Origin: Bacillota bacterium
Lineage (GTDB): Bacteria > Bacillota > Bacilli > Bacillales > Bacillaceae_J
NCBI GenBank assembly: GCA_023457235.1
Contig: JAEWMK010000206.1
Location: 1-12,697 of the forward strand
Reading direction: 5' to 3'
Length of the DNA stretch: 12,697 nt
The notes beneath the pieces are model-generated. The model saw nothing but the letters and a program-made list of their open reading frames with translations, was not told the origin of the DNA and did no database searches. A program made the translations under genes and the position numbers. How positions within the stretch are numbered: position 1 is the stretch's first letter; each line of letters opens with the position of its first letter. Shown piece by piece: positions 12,364 to 12,697 of the stretch.

Positions 12364-12697
12364 TTAACTTTCTTTCGCTTCAAAATATGGGTCAAAAATT
12401 AATTCACCTTTTTTTTCTACTTTCACTTCAATATTATCCATGACAAGCTGGTCCCGGACCCCATGTAAAATAACTAAGGAACTGTATAACACTTCGGGGT
12501 CACCAATGGCAGAAATAACAAAAGGAGCATTATATTCATTGCCATCGACGCTTATGACAGGCCCGATGCAAGCGATATAACTATTTTGAACGAGCCTCTG
12601 TCCGTTAATAGCAATAGCTTTAGCACCTGCGGTCCGGAGCTCGTTGATTACTTTATGAACATGTCCTTCATGAACAATGTAATTATTGGCGTTGTCC
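12364..12697 (-). CDS. ylxW: DUF881 family protein, C-terminal part (YlxW-like, cut by window edge)
   Basis: An open frame runs from the right edge to TAA at 12364-12366, giving the last 110 residues of a second DUF881 protein. Recognisable blocks: VINELRTAGAKAIAINGQRL, SYIACIGPVISVDGNEYNAP, FVISAIGDPEVLYSSL and LVMDNIEVKVEKKG. These match the C-terminal domain of the family, including the usual INGQR...GP...DG..Y.PPF-type layout. Its membrane anchor and coiled coil lie outside the window. It ends 20 bases before the ATG of the downstream paralogue, so the two are in one operon. The symbol ylxW rests on the B. subtilis order divIB-ylxW-ylxX-sbp. The role is unknown. Confidence 0.87.
   Translation of the reverse strand, partial: DNANNYIVHEGHVHKVINELRTAGAKAIAINGQRLVQNSYIACIGPVISVDGNEYNAPFVISAIGDPEVLYSSLVILHGVRDQLVMDNIEVKVEKKGELIFDPYFEAKES

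Overview
The window is a piece of a low-GC Gram-positive, endospore-forming bacterium of the Bacillaceae type. Evidence: the order ylxW-ylxX-sbp-ftsA-ftsZ-spoIIGA-sigE-sigG-ylmC-ylmD-ylmE-sepF-ylmG-ylmH-divIVA-ileS matches the Bacillus subtilis cell-division/sporulation region, the proteins align closely by eye with their B. subtilis counterparts (recalled, no search run), and there is a tRNA-Ile T-box, AGGAGG-type ribosome binding sites and sporulation-type promoters. Species is not assignable from this window. Every gene lies on the minus strand, so transcription runs from the right edge (12697) to the left edge (1).

Right part (8585-12697): end of the dcw cluster. Two DUF881 membrane-anchored proteins (ylxW, cut by the window edge, and ylxX), sbp, then ftsA and ftsZ, with a sigma-H-like promoter before ftsA and a terminator after ftsZ. 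ftsZ carries an in-frame TGA at codon 78 where Gly is expected.

Middle (5743-8429): the spoIIG operon. A promoter with an unusually wide spacer and Spo0A-box-like sites precedes spoIIGA (protease that processes pro-sigma-E) and sigE. sigE has an in-frame TAA at codon 35, just after the pro-sequence, where Leu is expected. sigG follows with its own sigma-F/G-type promoter and a strong terminator. B. subtilis has bpr between ftsZ and spoIIGA and ylmA after sigG; both are absent here.

Left-centre (1625-5675): the ylm cluster: ylmC, then ylmD-ylmE-sepF-ylmG in tight array, a terminator, ylmH, and divIVA. SepF tethers FtsZ to the membrane and DivIVA marks poles and septa, so this block belongs functionally with ftsA/ftsZ.

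Left (1-1617): ileS (5' part only) behind a complete tRNA-Ile T-box leader with a near-consensus promoter.

Two things stand out. First, two otherwise intact, highly conserved genes (ftsZ, sigE) each carry one nonsense codon explainable by one base substitution, 2.3 kb apart; since ftsZ is normally essential, sequence error, a mixed/damaged template or an unusual genotype must be considered. Second, two diverged copies of a ~125-bp structured intergenic repeat (1139-1263 and 8442-8567) share a 23-bp identical core and show a compensatory base-pair change in the terminal stem; one copy sits in the ileS mRNA leader, between the T-box terminator and the start codon. I found no CRISPR array, tRNA, rRNA, transposase or novel multi-gene system.
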